64,000 nt of DNA from Streptomyces sp. SCL15-4 (GTDB lineage Bacteria > Actinomycetota > Actinomycetes > Streptomycetales > Streptomycetaceae): the NCBI RefSeq assembly GCF_033366695.1, contig NZ_JAOBTQ010000001.1, forward strand, positions 124,001 through 188,000. The letters run 5' to 3'. The notes beneath the pieces were generated by a model. That model was given only the letters and a program-made list of their open reading frames with translations. It had not been told where the DNA came from and did not search any database. Positions 27,470 to 34,712 of the stretch are shown piece after piece. The position numbers and the translations under genes were made by a program. Numbering within the stretch: the first letter of the stretch is position 1; every line of letters begins with the position of its first letter.

Positions 27470-28078
27470 TCACTCCGTGCGGTGCGGCGGGTGGCGGGCG
27501 ACCTTCAGGCGGACCTCGGTGGGCATGTCGGGCAGGCCGGTGGACCGGTGAGCGGTCCGCAGCGGGCCCTCGCACAGGGCGCCGAGGGTGGCGCCGGGGG
27601 CGCCGTGCGGGGTGAGGGTGATCCCGACACGGACGTGCGGGTGGGCGGGCCGGCCGGTGATGCGTACGGCCGCGTGCCGGACCTCCGGCAGGGCTCCGGC
27701 CTCGGCCGCGATCGCGTCGCTGAGCGCGCGGTCGCGCAGTTCGACGCCCTCCCGCGGGGGCGTGCCGCCGACGGGCAGCGCGCCGGGGCGGCGCCGGCTC
27801 AGCTGGGTGAGCAGCCACCACAGGGCGAGCAGGGCGACGACCGCGAGCGCGGCGATGACCGCGGGCCACCACCACCAGCCCTGGCCGCTCCAGCGTTCCC
27901 GGTCGGCGGAGCCGAGCAGGACGTCGTCGGGGCCGGTCAGGGGCCAGCCGACGGGCGGGCCCAGACCGTGTCGCCGGTAGAGGTCGAACCCGGCGAAGAG
28001 GATCAGCAGTCCACCGCCGAGCAGGAGCAGTCCGACGAGGGCCAGCAGAGTGCGGTTGAGTGCGGATCGCGGGGTCAT
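27470..28078 (-). CDS. Membrane-anchored AmaP/DUF6286-like protein
   Basis: 202 residues with an N-terminal transmembrane helix (LLALVGLLLLGGGLLILFAG) and a second (WWWWPAVIAALAVVALLALW), followed by a cytoplasmic domain of about 100 residues with HVRVGITLTPHGAP and TEVRLKVARHPPHR. This two-helix plus soluble-domain layout is that of alkaline-shock membrane anchors (AmaP) that tether Asp23-family proteins to the membrane. It is the last gene of a minus-strand operon in which 29975 to 27470 encodes Asp23-like, small membrane, Asp23-like and two anchor-like proteins. Confidence 0.8.
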   Translation of the reverse strand: MTPRSALNRTLLALVGLLLLGGGLLILFAGFDLYRRHGLGPPVGWPLTGPDDVLLGSADRERWSGQGWWWWPAVIAALAVVALLALWWLLTQLSRRRPGALPVGGTPPREGVELRDRALSDAIAAEAGALPEVRHAAVRITGRPAHPHVRVGITLTPHGAPGATLGALCEGPLRTAHRSTGLPDMPTEVRLKVARHPPHRTE

Positions 28079-28100
28079 GGCGCGGGCTCCGGGTTCTGCG

Positions 28101-28817
28101 TCAGCCGGTGCGTTGCCGCACCCGTACGACGATGCGGGGAGGGGCCGCGAGGGCGAGCCGGTCGCGTTCCTCGTCGAGGACGGCGGTGAGGTCGTCCTCC
28201 ACCTGGCGGGGGTCGCGGAACCGGACGTCCGCGCGGGCTTTGACGCGGTGGCGGCGCACCCGGACGCGCGCCGCGCCGACGCCGGGGACCCGCAGGGCGG
28301 CGTCGCGCAGCAGGCCGGCGGCGCCGTCGCGGTCCAGCGAGGCCCGCAGCCGGGGGCAGCCGGCGGTGGAGCGCAGGGGCAGCCACTGCCGTAGCCCGGG
28401 GGTGAGGGCCAGGGCGATCAGCCAGAGGCCGACGGCTGCGGCCACGGCGGCTCCCGTGAGCATCCACACGTCGTCCAAGGGTCGGGTGGCCAGCGCGTCG
28501 GTCAGGTGCCGCCGCCAGGCCGCCGAGGAGCCTCCGGCCCGTACGGCGACGACGTCGGCCAGCGCCGCGACCGCCGCCACCAGGATCACCGCGGCGACCA
28601 GTGCCGCCGGCAGGCGGCGCGCGGACCACGGGCGGTGTGTCCGGCGCCCTCCGCCGCGCTCTTGGGCCGTGGCATCCGGCTCGGTTCCGGCGCGCCCGGG
28701 CGGGCCGGGCTCCTTCGTCAGCGGCACGGTGGGACGCCCGGACGGCGTGGGGCCACGGCCGGGCGGGCCGGGGTCGGGTGCCGTCTCGCGGCCGGGCGGG
28801 ACCGGGTCGGGTGTCAT
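28101..28817 (-). CDS. DUF6286-type membrane protein, second anchor-like gene
   Basis: 238 residues: about 65 residues of Pro/Gly-rich cytoplasmic N-terminus, two transmembrane helices (ALVAAVILVAAVAALADVVA; GAAVAAAVGLWLIALAL) and a C-terminal soluble domain (LRDAALRVPGVGAARVRVRR; DVRFRDPRQVEDDLTAVLDE). It has the same fold plan as the downstream gene 23 bp away, suggesting an old duplication. The likely role is envelope anchoring of Asp23-family proteins; no enzymatic motif. Confidence 0.8.
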   Translation of the reverse strand: MTPDPVPPGRETAPDPGPPGRGPTPSGRPTVPLTKEPGPPGRAGTEPDATAQERGGGRRTHRPWSARRLPAALVAAVILVAAVAALADVVAVRAGGSSAAWRRHLTDALATRPLDDVWMLTGAAVAAAVGLWLIALALTPGLRQWLPLRSTAGCPRLRASLDRDGAAGLLRDAALRVPGVGAARVRVRRHRVKARADVRFRDPRQVEDDLTAVLDEERDRLALAAPPRIVVRVRQRTG

Positions 28818-28869
28818 CGCGGGCTCCCTTCCCGTGCGGAGGGCCGGGCGGTCCGGGTCGCGTGGCCGT

Positions 28870-29274
28870 TCACCGGACCCGCCCCCGGCCCGGGTCGGCG
28901 GCGGTCACCAGCCGCCGGACGGTAAGGGTGACCTCTCCCACCCGCAGGCCGGTCAGGTGGGCCACCCGTTCGGCCACGTCCCGCTGGATGCGCTCGCAGA
29001 CGTAGGCGAGGTCGGCCGGGTAGGGCAGGTCCATGGCCAGGTGCAGGCGCACCGATCCGGTGCGCACCGCGGCGGTGGCGCTCGGCGCCGCCGCCGTACC
29101 CGGGCCGGGCGGCACGGCCGCGCGCCGCGCCTGCGCCGTGCGGGCGGCCCGGGCGGCGATGCGCGCGACCACCCGGTCCGGGATGACGGTGGCGCCCCGC
29201 TCGGCTGGGGGCGGCAGGCCGGTGGCCTGGGCCGGGCCCGGCCCCTCGCCCGCGGAGCCTGACCGGCTCCTCAC
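28870..29274 (-). CDS. Asp23/Gls24-family protein
   Basis: 134 residues from GTG 29274, behind GGAGG; the start overlaps the preceding gene's stop (GTGA). The core matches the Asp23 fold: IPDRVVARIAARAARTAQAR, then SVRLHLAMDLPYPADLAYVC, ERIQRDVAERVAHLTGLRVG and EVTLTVRRLV. These small proteins assemble on the inner face of the membrane and support envelope homeostasis. Confidence 0.85.
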   Translation of the reverse strand: MRSRSGSAGEGPGPAQATGLPPPAERGATVIPDRVVARIAARAARTAQARRAAVPPGPGTAAAPSATAAVRTGSVRLHLAMDLPYPADLAYVCERIQRDVAERVAHLTGLRVGEVTLTVRRLVTAADPGRGRVR

Positions 29275-29438
29275 CGCTGCCTCCGTGACCCGAGGCCGAG
29301 GTCGCCCTGCACGGCGAGGCCGGCGATCAGCCCCGCCGCACCGAGGACCAGGACCAGCAGGAAGGCCCAGAAGCCGCCGAAGTAACCGGCGAAGCCCAGG
29401 GCCATGCCGGCCATGAGGCCCGTCGTCGCTGTGTTCAT
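29271..29438 (-). CDS. Small membrane protein (DUF2273-like)
   Basis: A 55-residue gene with ATG at 29438 and GGGTGAG upstream. It encodes MNTATTGLMAGMALGFAGYF then GGFWAFLLVLVLGAAGLIAG, a glycine-rich pair of short hydrophobic helices, with a basic tail ending SRRQR. Small two-helix proteins of this kind (DUF2273) accompany Asp23 genes in many Gram-positive bacteria. Both ends support it: its stop shares GTGA with the next start, and the codon bias is strong. Confidence 0.8.
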   Translation of the reverse strand: MNTATTGLMAGMALGFAGYFGGFWAFLLVLVLGAAGLIAGLAVQGDLGLGSRRQR

Positions 29439-29486
29439 GTCGCACTCACCCGTCTCGCCCGCGCCCGCCCGGGACGCGGGGGTGGA

Positions 29487-29975
29487 TCACCGCACGCGGC
29501 TCTCGTCCGGTTCGGCTTCTTCTTCCTCGTCGGGCAGGTGGACGTCGTCGACGGCGATGTTCACCTCGACGACCTCCAGGCCCGTCATCCGCTCCACGGC
29601 GCCGATCACGTTGGTACGCACGTCACCGGCGACGTCGACGATGGAGACGCCGTACTCGACGACGACGTCCAGGTCCACGGCGGCCTGCCGCTCGCCGACC
29701 TCGACCTTCACCCCCCGGGTGACCCCCGCGCCGCCGCCTGTGCCGGGCACGCGGTCCCGCACGGCGCCGAAGGCGCGGGCCATGCCCGCCCCGAGGTTGT
29801 GGATGCCCGGTACCTCGCGGGCGGCCATGCCCGCGATCTTGGCCACCACGCCGTCCGCGATGGTGGTCTTCCCCCGCGTCTCGGCCGGGGCCCCGGCCCC
29901 GGTACGGCCTTTCAGCGCGCTCACGCCCGCGTCGGACCGGCTGCCCCCGCCGACGCTGGTGATGTTCTCCGTCAT
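29487..29975 (-). CDS. Asp23/Gls24-family envelope stress protein
   Basis: 162 residues from ATG 29975. Full Asp23 domain: GKTTIADGVVAKIAGMAARE, VPGIHNLGAGMAR, then VKVEVGERQAAVDLDVVVEY, GVSIVDVAGDVRTNVIGAVE and RMTGLEVVEVNIAVDDV, with an acidic C-terminal tail. It is the first gene of the minus-strand operon and lies divergent to the ECF sigma gene, with about 150 bp between them. Role by family: membrane-associated scaffold induced by envelope or alkaline stress. Confidence 0.92.
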   Translation of the reverse strand: MTENITSVGGGSRSDAGVSALKGRTGAGAPAETRGKTTIADGVVAKIAGMAAREVPGIHNLGAGMARAFGAVRDRVPGTGGGAGVTRGVKVEVGERQAAVDLDVVVEYGVSIVDVAGDVRTNVIGAVERMTGLEVVEVNIAVDDVHLPDEEEEAEPDESRVR

Positions 29976-30065
29976 GGCGGTCGCCTCGATCGGTAGGTCG
30001 GACACCGGTGTGGCGCCCTCGAAAGGTTCGATACGGCAGGCCGGGCATTTCTCACACGCATCCGA

Positions 30066-30081
30066 TGTGATGTGCATCACA
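30066..30081. promoter_or_regulatory. CRP-like dyad between Asp23 operon and sigma gene
   Basis: TGTGATGTGCATCACA has arms TGTGATG and CATCACA around a 2-bp centre and fits TGTGA-N6-TCACA exactly. It sits 49 bp before the sigma-factor start and 90 bp before the Asp23 start, so a Crp/FNR-type regulator could act on either promoter. Confidence 0.55.
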
Positions 30082-30129
30082 GAACAGTGCCCGGGTACCC
30101 GGACGGTCCGAGCGCTGCGCGGGAGCGCC

Positions 30130-30708
30130 ATGACCGAACGCACTGCTTACCCACCGCCGGGATACGGCCTGCCGGACGGATTCCTGGCCGTGCGGGCTGC
30201 CGAGGGCGACGAGGACGCCTTCGCCGTTCTCGTCCAGCGGCACGGCCGGCCCCTCCTCGCCCTCGCCCGCGGCCTGCTCGGCAACCCGCAGGACGCCGAG
30301 GAGGCCGTTCAGGACGCCTTCGTCAGCGCCTGGCGGCGGTTGCCGGAGTTCCGCCACACCGCGGAGTTCCGCACCTGGATGTACCGGATCACCGTCAACC
30401 GCTGCCTGGCCGTGCGGCGCCGGCGCCGGCCGCCGCCCCTCCCGCTGGACACGGCCGCCGAACCCGCGGCGCGGGACGCCCGGAGCCAGCCCGCCCGCTG
30501 CGCCGAGCAGGACGCGGCCGTCGCCGCCCTGTCCCACGCGCTCGGCGGTCTCCAGACCGGGCAGCGGCTGTGCTGGATCCTGCGCGAGGTGCAGGGCCTG
30601 TCCTACAAGGAGATCGCCCAGATGACGCGGACCAGCGAACAGACCGTGCGCGGCAGACTCTTCCGGGCACGCCGATCCCTCCAGGAGGCGATGGGCCCAT
30701 GGCGCTAG
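30130..30708 (+). CDS. ECF-type RNA polymerase sigma factor
   Basis: 192 residues from ATG 30130. Region 2 (about residues 25-90) contains FAVLVQRHGRPLLALARGLL, NPQDAEEAVQDAFVSAWRRL and FRTWMYRITVNRCLAVRRRR; region 4 (about 135-190) contains LRCWILREVQGLSYKEIAQM-like sequence (here QRLCWILREVQGLSYKEIA) and TSEQTVRGRLFRARRSLQE. No extra C-terminal domain. It overlaps by 10 bp a gene with a CPHC motif that may encode its anti-sigma or partner, and it is divergent from the Asp23 operon, which it probably controls. Confidence 0.95.
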   Translation: MTERTAYPPPGYGLPDGFLAVRAAEGDEDAFAVLVQRHGRPLLALARGLLGNPQDAEEAVQDAFVSAWRRLPEFRHTAEFRTWMYRITVNRCLAVRRRRRPPPLPLDTAAEPAARDARSQPARCAEQDAAVAALSHALGGLQTGQRLCWILREVQGLSYKEIAQMTRTSEQTVRGRLFRARRSLQEAMGPWR

Positions 30709-31379
30709 ACGACGCGCGGGCGCGCCCCGCAGCATCCGCCCGACCTGCCGGGCCTTCCGGGGCCGCCGGCCCCCTCACCGGCGCGCCGCCGTTCGCGGGT
30801 GACGAGGTGCTGCCCTGCGGCCGGCTGCTCAGCCGGGTCTGGGAGCAGGCGCGGGACGCGGCGTCGGCCGCCGACCCGCACACCGTCTCCTGCCCGCACT
30901 GCCGCGAGGCCGTCGAGGGGCTGGCCACGGTGGACGCGGCCACCCGGGCGCTGCGCGCCGAGGACGCCGCCGCCCACCACGCGCTCGCCGGCCGCGTCAT
31001 GGACACCGTCAGGGCGGAGGTACGGCTGGGACGGCTGCTGCCCCTGACGGACCCGGACCGGGACCTGCGGATCACCGAGCACGCCGCCGCCCGGGTGCTG
31101 CGCCAGGCGGCGGACGCGGTTCCCGGTGCGCGGACCGCGTCCTGCCGGCTCGCGCCCGAGGGCGAAGCCGGCGTGCGAGTGACCATGACCCTGGCCGTCG
31201 CCGCGGACCGCCCGCTGCCCGACCGGGCCGGTGAGGTGCGCCGGTCGGTCCTCCACTCGGCCGGACAGGACCTGGGACTCGCGCTGACGGCCGTCGACAT
31301 CACCGTCGTCGACCTCCTGGCGCCCGAGCCGCCCCCACCCCCGCGCCCGGGACCGGTGAGCAGCGGCGGTGTGCGATGA
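30699..31379 (+). CDS. Asp23-like protein with zinc-finger-like CxxC segment
   Basis: 226 residues from ATG 30699, behind AGGAGG, overlapping the sigma gene by 10 bp. The N-terminal half has a short Cys segment (HTVSCPHCREAVEGLATVDA) recalling the zinc-binding motif of ECF anti-sigma proteins. The C-terminal half (DLRITEHAAARVLRQAADAV; GVRVTMTLAVAADRPLPDRA; LALTAVDITVVDLL) looks like an Asp23/Gls24 domain. There is no membrane helix. A protein joining an anti-sigma-like motif to an Asp23 domain would link sigma activity to the Asp23 network; this is inference. Confidence 0.7.
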   Translation: MALDDARARPAASARPAGPSGAAGPLTGAPPFAGDEVLPCGRLLSRVWEQARDAASAADPHTVSCPHCREAVEGLATVDAATRALRAEDAAAHHALAGRVMDTVRAEVRLGRLLPLTDPDRDLRITEHAAARVLRQAADAVPGARTASCRLAPEGEAGVRVTMTLAVAADRPLPDRAGEVRRSVLHSAGQDLGLALTAVDITVVDLLAPEPPPPPRPGPVSSGGVR

Positions 31380-31762
31380 CCACCGTCCGGCCGGCCGCGT
31401 TCCTCGGTGTCGCGGCGGAGGCGGCCCTCGCGGTTCCCGGCGTGGCGGCCCTGCACCCCCGCTTCTCCCACCGCCTGGCGGTGGCCGCCGCGCCCGCCCG
31501 GACGGGCGCCGTGCCGCACCGGGCGGCGCCCGAGGCCGGCATCCGCGCCGACCGCGCCCCGGACGGTTCGGGGTGGCGCATCGAGGTGCGATGCGTCCTG
31601 GCCGAGAGCCGGCGGGCGCTGGACACCGCCCGAGAGGTCCACGACCGGGTCGGCGCCGCCGTCCTTTCCCACCTCGCGGCCCACGACGCGGTGGAGCGGG
31701 TCACCGTCGAGGTCACCGTGACCCGTACCGTCCCCCGGCCGGACGCGGTGGCGGGCGGGTGA
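31376..31762 (+). CDS. Small Asp23-like protein
   Basis: 128 residues beginning in the ATGA overlap with the previous stop. Segments LGVAAEAALAVPGVAALHPR, GWRIEVRCVLAESRRALDTA and VHDRVGAAVLSHLAAHDAVE, then RVTVEVTVTRTV, follow the strand-helix-strand order of Asp23 domains, although the Gls24 core is diverged. It closes the sigma-led operon. Confidence 0.75.
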   Translation: MTTVRPAAFLGVAAEAALAVPGVAALHPRFSHRLAVAAAPARTGAVPHRAAPEAGIRADRAPDGSGWRIEVRCVLAESRRALDTAREVHDRVGAAVLSHLAAHDAVERVTVEVTVTRTVPRPDAVAGG

Positions 31763-31807
31763 GGGATGCGGCCGTTCGGTGCCGGGTAGCGGGACAGGCC
31801 GCGGTCG

Positions 31808-32366
31808 GTGTGGTGGGCCGGGCTCGTGCCCCTGCGGCCCGATCCCGTACGCCGGCCCGCCGCCCGGTGCGTCGTGCTGCCGCTCGTCGCCGCGGCGGGC
31901 TGGATCGGGCTGCGGCCGTGCGGGGAGCTGCGCGCGGCCGTCGCCCCGGTGCTGCTCGCCCTGCTCGGCACCGCGCCGCTCGGGCCGCTGTACCGGCGGC
32001 TGGGACGGGCGGTGCGCAGCCCTCCGTCGCGGCCGGGCTCACCTGTGTGGCGTGGCCGTCGTCGGCGGTGCCGTGTACACCGTCGTCGCCGTGCTCGTCG
32101 ACACCGGCAGACAACTCCTCTCCTGCGGGACGCCGCCGGGGCCGTCTCGCGGCGCTTCGGAGCCGCCGCCGGGCGGGACGGCCTCGCCAGGAACGCCCGC
32201 GAACCACTCGGGAAGTTCGGCGGGATGGCCGCGTCCAACGTCGTCCACGGGGTCAGCGTGGTCACCGAGTGCATCGCCACGGCCGTACTCGCGCTGCTGC
32301 TCGTCTTCTTCCTGCGCGACTCCCGGCGGGCCGTCGCGGCCCGCGCTTCCCAGCGCTCTCGGCTAG
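31808..32366 (+). pseudogene. Broken AI-2E-type transporter
   Basis: Pieces of one protein appear in alternating frames: ARCVVLPLVAAAGWIGLRPC and VLLALLGTAPLGPLYRRLGR, then GGAVYTVVAVLVDTGRQLL, then GLARNAREPLGKFGGMAASN with VVTECIATAVLALLLVFFLR. This is the N-terminal half of an AI-2E/PerM-type permease with at least two frameshifts and no C-terminal half. Confidence 0.6.
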
Positions 32367-32814
32367 GCGGCAGCGCACGGCGTCCGCCGCCGCTGCCCGG
32401 CCGTGGTGGCGGCCGCACGGGACCACTCTCGGCTCTCGCCGACCACCCGCTGCTCACTTTCGTGGCCCTTTCGCGGCGGTCACCGGCTCGGACTCCATCA
32501 GGTCACGGGTACCACCTCCGTGTTCTCTCGCACGGCCTCCGGCAACGCAGCAGCGGTCACGGTGGCCCGCCAGACGGGTTCCCTGGCCGGAAGTCAAAGT
32601 CCGGAACAGCGCGGGCAGTTGCTTGGGACCTCGCCGCGCAGCGCCCTGCCGCGCGCACCGCGGGGACGTACCAGGGCCGTCGCCGAACCGCCCGGGCACC
32701 CGCCCCGGCAGGCCGTCGCCGCCGGCCACTCCCCACACCGCACCGGCACGGTCATCATGGGAGCGCTCCCGCACGACCGCACGCGCAGATCTCCCGACCC
32801 AGGAAGGACCGCTC
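32367..32814. other. Intergenic region
   Basis: No gene or repeat supported; presumably contains the promoter of the esterase gene downstream. Confidence 0.5.
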
Positions 32815-33957
32815 ATGCGCACCGCTCCCTCTCTGTCCCGGCGGGCACTGCTCACGGCCGCCGCCGCGAGCGTCACCGCGGGCCTCACCGCCGCCGCTCC
32901 CTCCCAGGCGTCCGCCGCCCACCGCCCCTCGCCGTCCGCCGCCTTCGCCGGGTTCCGGACGGCGGGCCGGGTCAAGAAGGCAGCCGATGGCTCGGTGCAG
33001 TACACCTGGCCCGGCATCGCCTTCGAAGGCCGGTTCCACGGCACCGGCGTCGGGATCGTGCTCGACGACTCCGCCAATGACTACGACGTCCAGATCGACG
33101 GAACGACCGTCAGTACCCTGGTCACTCCCGGGCGCACCACGTCCTGGGTCAGGGGCCTCGCCGACACCGAGCACACCGTGCGGCTCGTCAAGCGGACGGA
33201 GAGCCCGTGGGCCGCCGGCCGATTCGGCGGGTTCGCCGCCGCCCGGGGAGGAAGGATACTCGCCGCCCCCGCCGCCCGGAGCAGGCAGATCGAGTTCATC
33301 GGCGATTCCTTCACCGCCGGGTACGGCAACGCCTCGGGCATGCGCGACTGCTCGGCCAACGGAGGAGTCGACCGGAACAGCAACGCGGACCTCGCCTTCG
33401 GGGCCCTCACCGCCCGGAAGTTGGGCGCCGACTACCAGCAGAACGCCTTCTCCGGCCGCGGCATGGTCCGCAACTACAACGGCGGCGACCCCGGCACCGA
33501 CTACCGCACCTACTACGACCGGGCCCTGCTGAACGTCGTCGGCGACGTCTGGCACAAGCCGCGCGACTGGCAGCCGCAGGTCGTCGTCATCGGCCTCGGC
33601 ATCAACGACTTCTCGACCCCGCTCCATTCCGGCGAGCCGTGGGCCACCCAGAGCGAGCTGATCGCCGCCTACACGAGCGCCTACCACGGCTTCCTCGACA
33701 AACTGCGGGTCCGCTACGGAAGCAGGACGTTCCTGGTGGTCAGCGCCACCCCGGTGGCCGGCACCGCCTTCGCCGACACCGCACGGGCCATCGTCGGCGA
33801 CCGCAACGCGCGAGGGGACGACCGGGTCGGTTACTGGTACTACGACGATCCCGGCCTGGACCGGCTCGGCTGCGACTGGCACCCCTCGCTCCACGACCAC
33901 CAGATCATCTCCGGTCTGCTCGACCAGCACCTCGCCACCCTGCCGCTGGACTGGTGA
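32815..33957 (+). CDS. Tat-exported SGNH esterase, carbohydrate esterase family 2-like
   Basis: 380 residues from ATG 32815, with AGGAAGGA upstream. The signal peptide carries twin arginines (SLSRRALLTAAAASVTAG) and an ASA cleavage site. A jelly-roll domain (about 45-150; YTWPGIAFEGRFHGTGVGIV) precedes the SGNH hydrolase domain: nucleophile Ser in IEFIGDSFTAGYGN, Gly in the block around NAFSGRGM, Asn in VVIGLGINDFS, and the C-terminal DWHPSLHDHQ with the catalytic Asp/His. The domain order is that of CE2 deacetylases acting on acetylated xylan or mannan. It stands alone. Confidence 0.88.
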   Translation: MRTAPSLSRRALLTAAAASVTAGLTAAAPSQASAAHRPSPSAAFAGFRTAGRVKKAADGSVQYTWPGIAFEGRFHGTGVGIVLDDSANDYDVQIDGTTVSTLVTPGRTTSWVRGLADTEHTVRLVKRTESPWAAGRFGGFAAARGGRILAAPAARSRQIEFIGDSFTAGYGNASGMRDCSANGGVDRNSNADLAFGALTARKLGADYQQNAFSGRGMVRNYNGGDPGTDYRTYYDRALLNVVGDVWHKPRDWQPQVVVIGLGINDFSTPLHSGEPWATQSELIAAYTSAYHGFLDKLRVRYGSRTFLVVSATPVAGTAFADTARAIVGDRNARGDDRVGYWYYDDPGLDRLGCDWHPSLHDHQIISGLLDQHLATLPLDW

Positions 33958-34439
33958 CCGGGGCGGCGGTCCGGGCCGGACCGTCCGCCGCGGCACGACA
34001 CGACGACTGTCCGCCCGCGTGGTCGGCGGGGTTCGAACAGCGGCTGACCCGGGCGGGTTCGCCGGTACGGACGCGTGCCCCAAGGGCCTCTCGCTCTTCG
34101 GACCACGGCCGTGAAACGGGAGAGGGGAGGAGGCCCGCGCTGTCGTTCTCCAGCCCTTACACCGCCGGGCCGCGCCGTGCTCGCCGGCCCCGGCCGCTCC
34201 GCCGGGCTCCCGCGCCGCTTCGCGGCCGCGCTCCGCACGCGCGCGGCGCCCCTCCCGCCCCCTCGGGGCCGCCCACGCGCCGCCGGCCCGCCGTGACTCG
34301 CCCGCACCGCCGGAGGCCGCCGTGCCGCGCCGCCCGCCCCGCGTGTCCGTTGCCGGGGCGGTGCCGGTGGAGGTCACGCGTGGGCGGCGGGCACAGCCTC
34401 CGGTCGGCCTGCGCCGGCGACGGCACCCGCCGAAGGCCC
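33958..34439. other. Intergenic region
   Basis: Very G/C-rich, without a supported gene. A run of nine G occurs near 34451, at the border of the relic downstream. Confidence 0.4.
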
Positions 34440-34660
34440 GCCGTAAAGCCGGGGGGGGGAAGGTCGCCCAGGTTCACCTGGGCGCTGTCGGTACGCAGGA
34501 TGATCCAGGCGCCGCAGGCCAGGAGGTTGGCGCGGATCGCCTGCTCTCCGCCCAGCTGGTCCAGGTTCACGGTCTGGTTGATCAGGACCCAGGGCATGCC
34601 CATGGAGCGCGGGTCAGGGAGGCACCGTCCTTGACGATCTTCACCGCTTCCTTGCGGTTC
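34440..34660 (-). pseudogene. FtsK/TraB-like conjugation ATPase relic
   Basis: Minus-strand sequence GMPWVLINQTVNLDQLGGEQ, AIRANLLACGAWIILRTDSA and QVNLGDLPP matches the C-terminal ATPase region (arginine-finger side) of FtsK/Tra-type proteins of streptomycete plasmids and integrative elements. No Walker motifs remain. It marks a lost mobile element. Confidence 0.55.
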
Positions 34661-34712
34661 GGCGGTGCGCCCGGGGCCAGTCTGGGCGGCCTCGGCCGGT
34701 GGCGGCCGCCGG

